Made by a program: the position numbers and the translations under genes. 64,000 bases of DNA from Paraspadella gotoi (Eukaryota > Chaetognatha), in the NCBI GenBank assembly GCA_051294375.1, contig CM119263.1:25820436-25884435 (forward strand), given 5' to 3'. Of this stretch, positions 61,201 to 64,000 are shown piece by piece. The stretch's first letter is position 1. The number at the start of each line of letters is the position of its first letter. Under the pieces are notes generated by a model. It saw nothing but the letters and a program-made list of their open reading frames with translations. It did no database searches and was not told where the DNA came from.

Positions 61201-62899
61201 TGGGTTAAAATTATATTGAATAAACTCATAATCGTTTTAATTTTTCTTTCCCATATAAATTTTGAAATATTTAAGTAACTTTAAAGAATAAGGCAATAAT
61301 AGATTATAGATTATAGTATAATATATAATATATATATATAATATATAATCTCTTCCTCTTTCATTATATACAATAAATTTTTTTTATATTTTATACGAAT
61401 TTACTTTATTAGACACTCTACTGGTCATGTCGCGCCACGATAGTCGACTTCAAAAGCGACCTCAAAAAAAATCATAGGATTCCCTTCGGCGTTGGCGACG
61501 ACTGAGGAAGCGACGACGATGACGACGACGACAACGACGACGGCGATGACGCCGGGAATGAATGAGATGATTCCCGATGATCTAATCAGATTTCAAGGTT
61601 GGAGGCTGAAATCCGTGTCATTAACCCATTTAAGGCTTAAAAATAGGGACATTCGGAGGCGGACGAGGGTTCAATGTACGAATAAGGATGATGTTTGTAC
61701 GTTGGTGGAAAATGTGGGCGAAGAATTGGAAATTTTTTTCAATCTTTTTTTTTTTAAGTGTTAAGTGGGTCCTGATTGTCTTGAGTGAAGATATGATTAT
61801 GATATGTAAGCAAGTAAAATAAATCTTCATAGACAAAATAAGATAGTTATTATTATTAAATTTTTGCTTGTAAGGCTACAAATAATAAGTGGCTCCAAAA
61901 TATCAGGGAAATGAGAAAGTCATCCCTTTCTCATACGTAACTTGTACTTTCATTGGAGCAATCTATTTATAAATTGGAAACGAAAAATTTGAATGTTGAA
62001 TAGTTGAATATGATTGATTGACTACCCTTATAACTACCCAAAAACAAAATTTTGATTAGCTGAAGCTCTTCAATTACAAGTTATAACAATTAATGTACGA
62101 TTTATTCAACTGGGCCAATGACATTGGCAATGTACTTCCCGACCCGAAAAAGTTTTTTGTTTTTAATTATTACATAGGTTTTAAGAGTAATCTGCACACG
62201 CCCTCTTTAAAGGAAAAAGTTTTAACAAAAGAGCAAGAGTTCGTAGCATTTGCCATCATTTCGTAATTTAATCCGTTTTTCCTTCAAGGGTTTTGTGGTT
62301 TTATGAATTTACCCAACTAATCAAGTGGAGCCTGGAATTTCATAAATTAGAACGCACTGAGAAAGCTTGTATAGAGAGACCTCCAGGTTAAACTCCCGCT
62401 CTTCTCCGGACCCACCAATCGCCTATAGTTCGAACGTAGGTAAATCAAAACAATTTTTAAAATACTAAATTTTTTAATCCCGTCCCAAGCATAATCGTAA
62501 AGAATTGTAGAATTTTGAGCAGTTCATTGTTTTAAAAATTCAACGCTGATTTGCTTATAAAAAATGCTATTTTAACAGTCTTAATAATTCATCAATTTGA
62601 TTTATCTGTCAGCTTAATTTATCTTTTTTTCTTTCTGGTAATCGCTTTTTGCCTACGAATACTTTTTTAAACCATAATCACAACGAATAACGAAATATAA
62701 AAAAATTATATTTTGGTGGTACAGTAAATCTACATTCTAGAGATTGTAGATTCTACAATTATGATGCGACACTGAAAAAGGGAATCAAAGACAAAGACTT
62801 TTCTCCAACTTCCGATTTCAATCATTGAAATCTTAAATTCAAGATGAGGGAGAAAAAAAAAACGTCACTAGAAACGAGAGTGAGATTCGTCATCATCAT

Positions 62900-63106
62900 T
62901 TAAGTCTGATAATGTATCTGCTGCTGCATGTCTCCCTGCTGCTGATACGCGGCAGTGTATATATTCTGCGCCTGCAGGTGGTGCTGCTGGGGCGCGGCGA
63001 GTTGATGCGTGACGTGCGTCGCCTCCCGCGTATCGTGGATGATGCTGACGGTTTGCGGAGCGCGGACAAAGTTGGAAGCGTTCGCGTGTTCGCCTTGAAT
63101 GGTAGC
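62900..63106 (-). CDS. NFYB: NF-YB exon 3: Gln-rich tail and stop
   Basis: It follows acceptor CGTCCAG. 68 codons then TAA. Gln/His-rich activation-type tail, less conserved than the histone fold. The frame joins exon 2 in phase 0. Confidence 0.88.
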   Translation of the reverse strand, partial: ATIQGEHANASNFVRAPQTVSIIHDTREATHVTHQLAAPQQHHLQAQNIYTAAYQQQGDMQQQIHYQT

Positions 63107-63811
63107 CTGGACGGGAGAAATGTATTCGTTACGTTGATGCGATTAATTAATTAATTATGGCGACACTTTAAAATCATTTAACGATAATCACGATTCCTCA
63201 CCATCGACTCGCTGATCTCCGGCACAACGACGACGCCCGTCTTTTCCGATTTCAACGAGTCCCTGTATTTCGAGAGGAACATCTTCAACGGCTCCACGTA
63301 AGAATCGAATCCGAGCGTCGACATCGCGAAGAGCAGATCCTCTCCGTTGATCGTCTTCCGCTTCTCCTGGTGACATCTGTCGGCCGCCTCCGACGTCACG
63401 AACGAGACGAACTCGGAGACGCACTCTTGGACGCACTCTTTAGCGTCCTTGGCGATCTTACCGTTGGACGGAATTCTGAGAGAAATGGAGATTGAAGAAG
63501 AGAGGATTTATATCGATCTTAAATGCCCAACGCTCGACGATGCTGATGCCTCGATGGAAAGGTCTTGGGTTCAAAGAAGAACAATCTTGCTTCGGTAAGA
63601 AATGATGCCAAACTCGGCACACGGTGATTAAATAATATATTGCTCTGGTCATAAAGCTTCGTCCCTCTGAGCCCCTTAGACCAAATAAATTTCTCGGTCT
63701 CAGGAAAGCATACCTGTCTTTCATGATCTTGGCGACATTGGCTATCGGTAGGAATCGATCCTGATCGCGAATTTGCTCGGGATTCTCCGTTTCGTCTTCG
63801 TCGGCGGTCAT
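62900..63811 (-). CDS. NFYB: Nuclear transcription factor Y subunit beta (NF-YB), 3 visible exons
   Basis: NF-YB forms a histone-fold dimer with NF-YC, and with NF-YA the trimer binds CCAAT boxes in the nucleus. Visible exons on the minus strand: 63811-63714, 63475-63202, 63106-62900, giving 192 residues (human about 207). [17 protein letters not shown] and [20 protein letters not shown] start the histone fold. [19 protein letters not shown] and [13 protein letters not shown] complete it, nearly identical to vertebrate NF-YB. The last exon is Gln/His-rich ([19 protein letters not shown]), as in animal NF-YB tails. The start at 63811 is minimal: upstream DDPNQS is in frame after a possible acceptor (63829-63830), so the real start is probably in an exon beyond the window. 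Confidence 0.96.
63202..63475 (-). CDS. NFYB: NF-YB exon 2: histone-fold core
   Basis: Acceptor ATTTCTCTCAG, phase 2; donor TCGATG|GTGAGG, phase 0. It encodes most of the histone fold, including the two conserved cysteines of [11 protein letters not shown] and the [20 protein letters not shown] segment. Confidence 0.98.
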
Positions 63812-63830
63812 TGATTGGTTGGGATCGTCT
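63714..63830 (-). CDS. NFYB: NF-YB first visible exon
   Basis: Donor AAAGACAG|GTATGC, phase 2. An in-frame ATG is at 63811. Codons upstream to about 63828 (DDPNQS) also resemble the region before the histone fold of vertebrate NF-YB, and TTTGAGCAG would be an acceptor. An upstream in-frame TGA inside that acceptor region excludes simple extension. Confidence 0.85.
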
Positions 63831-63884
63831 GCTCAAATAATATCGATTGGATAGAAAAGTGTTGACCAATGACTCTTAGCCAAT
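63814..63884. promoter_or_regulatory. Cluster of CCAAT pentamers beside NF-YB exon
   Basis: CCAAT or ATTGG occurs at 63814-63818, 63846-63850, 63866-63870 and 63880-63884. If the ATG at 63811 is a true start, this would be a CCAAT-rich promoter of a CCAAT-binding factor. If the exon has an upstream acceptor, it is intron sequence. Confidence 0.3.
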
Positions 63885-64000
63885 ACATTTTCACAAATGA
63901 ATATATATTCTTAATACGAAAACACGCAAACTCTTGTCAACGTTTATTCTTCTTACATTATTAAATCGATAAAAATACAAATCGGAGTTTGATGGGATGA

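Larger units (their letters stand above)
55651..62899. other. Gene-free stretch between protease and NF-YB
   Basis: About 7 kb without recognisable exons. It is AT-rich with scattered microsatellites, a polypurine patch (56920-57080) and a possible transposon remnant near 61 kb. Open frames at 59172-59429, 60449-60875 and 61492-61764 do not resemble known proteins; the last is mainly ACG/GAC triplet repeat. Confidence 0.6.

Noticed and set aside
61440-61570. Minus-strand Val-rich hydrophobic reading resembling a membrane segment
   Set aside because: The Val run comes from a (GTC)n triplet repeat; there is no start context, splice sites or homology.
63540-63580. GGGTTCAAAG, similar to a tRNA B box
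   Set aside because: No matching A box or cloverleaf arms are visible, and it lies in an NF-YB intron.

Overview
This is draft-assembly sequence from a eukaryotic nuclear genome, most likely an invertebrate animal. The evidence is three intron-containing genes of animal type with GT-AG introns (a MAPK-interacting kinase, a secreted chymotrypsin-fold protease and the histone-fold subunit NF-YB). GC-rich, split coding exons sit in noncoding DNA full of (GA)n/(CT)n, (TTTC)n and (GAC/GTC)n repeats. I cannot name the species. No bacterial operons, rRNA, tRNA or CRISPR array is visible.

Layout. 1-38 kb: no recognisable coding exon. It holds microsatellites, several minisatellites, possible control regions (a four-fold CCAAT array near 0.9 kb, an X-box plus inverted CCAAT near 3.3 kb, a cluster of CACGTG palindromes near 8.6 kb) and three large near-duplicate blocks (9.2-12.3 kb, 19.6-23.8 kb, and 23.8-29.5 against 31.3-38.2 kb). 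In each pair one copy is clean and gapped and the other is continuous but full of small indels; they meet at 25-N spacers, so much of the apparent duplication is probably assembly gap-filling. 40.2-50.2 kb (+): a nine-exon Mnk kinase gene of about 763 codons whose exon phases close exactly. 52.2-55.4 kb (-): a four-exon serine protease of about 318 residues with one apparent single-base frameshift. 55.4-62.9 kb: gene-free sequence with microsatellites and one possible transposon remnant. 62.9-63.8 kb (-): three exons of NF-YB, whose 5' end probably lies beyond the window.

The genes have no operon-like relation. Mnk acts downstream of ERK/p38 on translation initiation (eIF4E), NF-YB is the CCAAT-binding core of NF-Y, and the protease is secreted or membrane-anchored. 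One possible link is that CCAAT pentamers are clustered beside the NF-YB first visible exon and again near 0.9 kb.

Assembly gaps (N): 10796-10820, 15160-15184, 20771-20795, 20931-21258, 23787-23811, 25088-25346, 27399-27607, 27902-28105, 29541-29858, 30227-30893, 31265-31289, 40837-41800, 43069-43093, 45134-45912, 47031-47222, 47593-47878, 48382-48609. The most interesting observations are the inverted copy of the Mnk exon-2 end inside its own intron, the enlarged Mnk activation loop, the repeated motif in the Mnk tail, and the CACGTG cluster.
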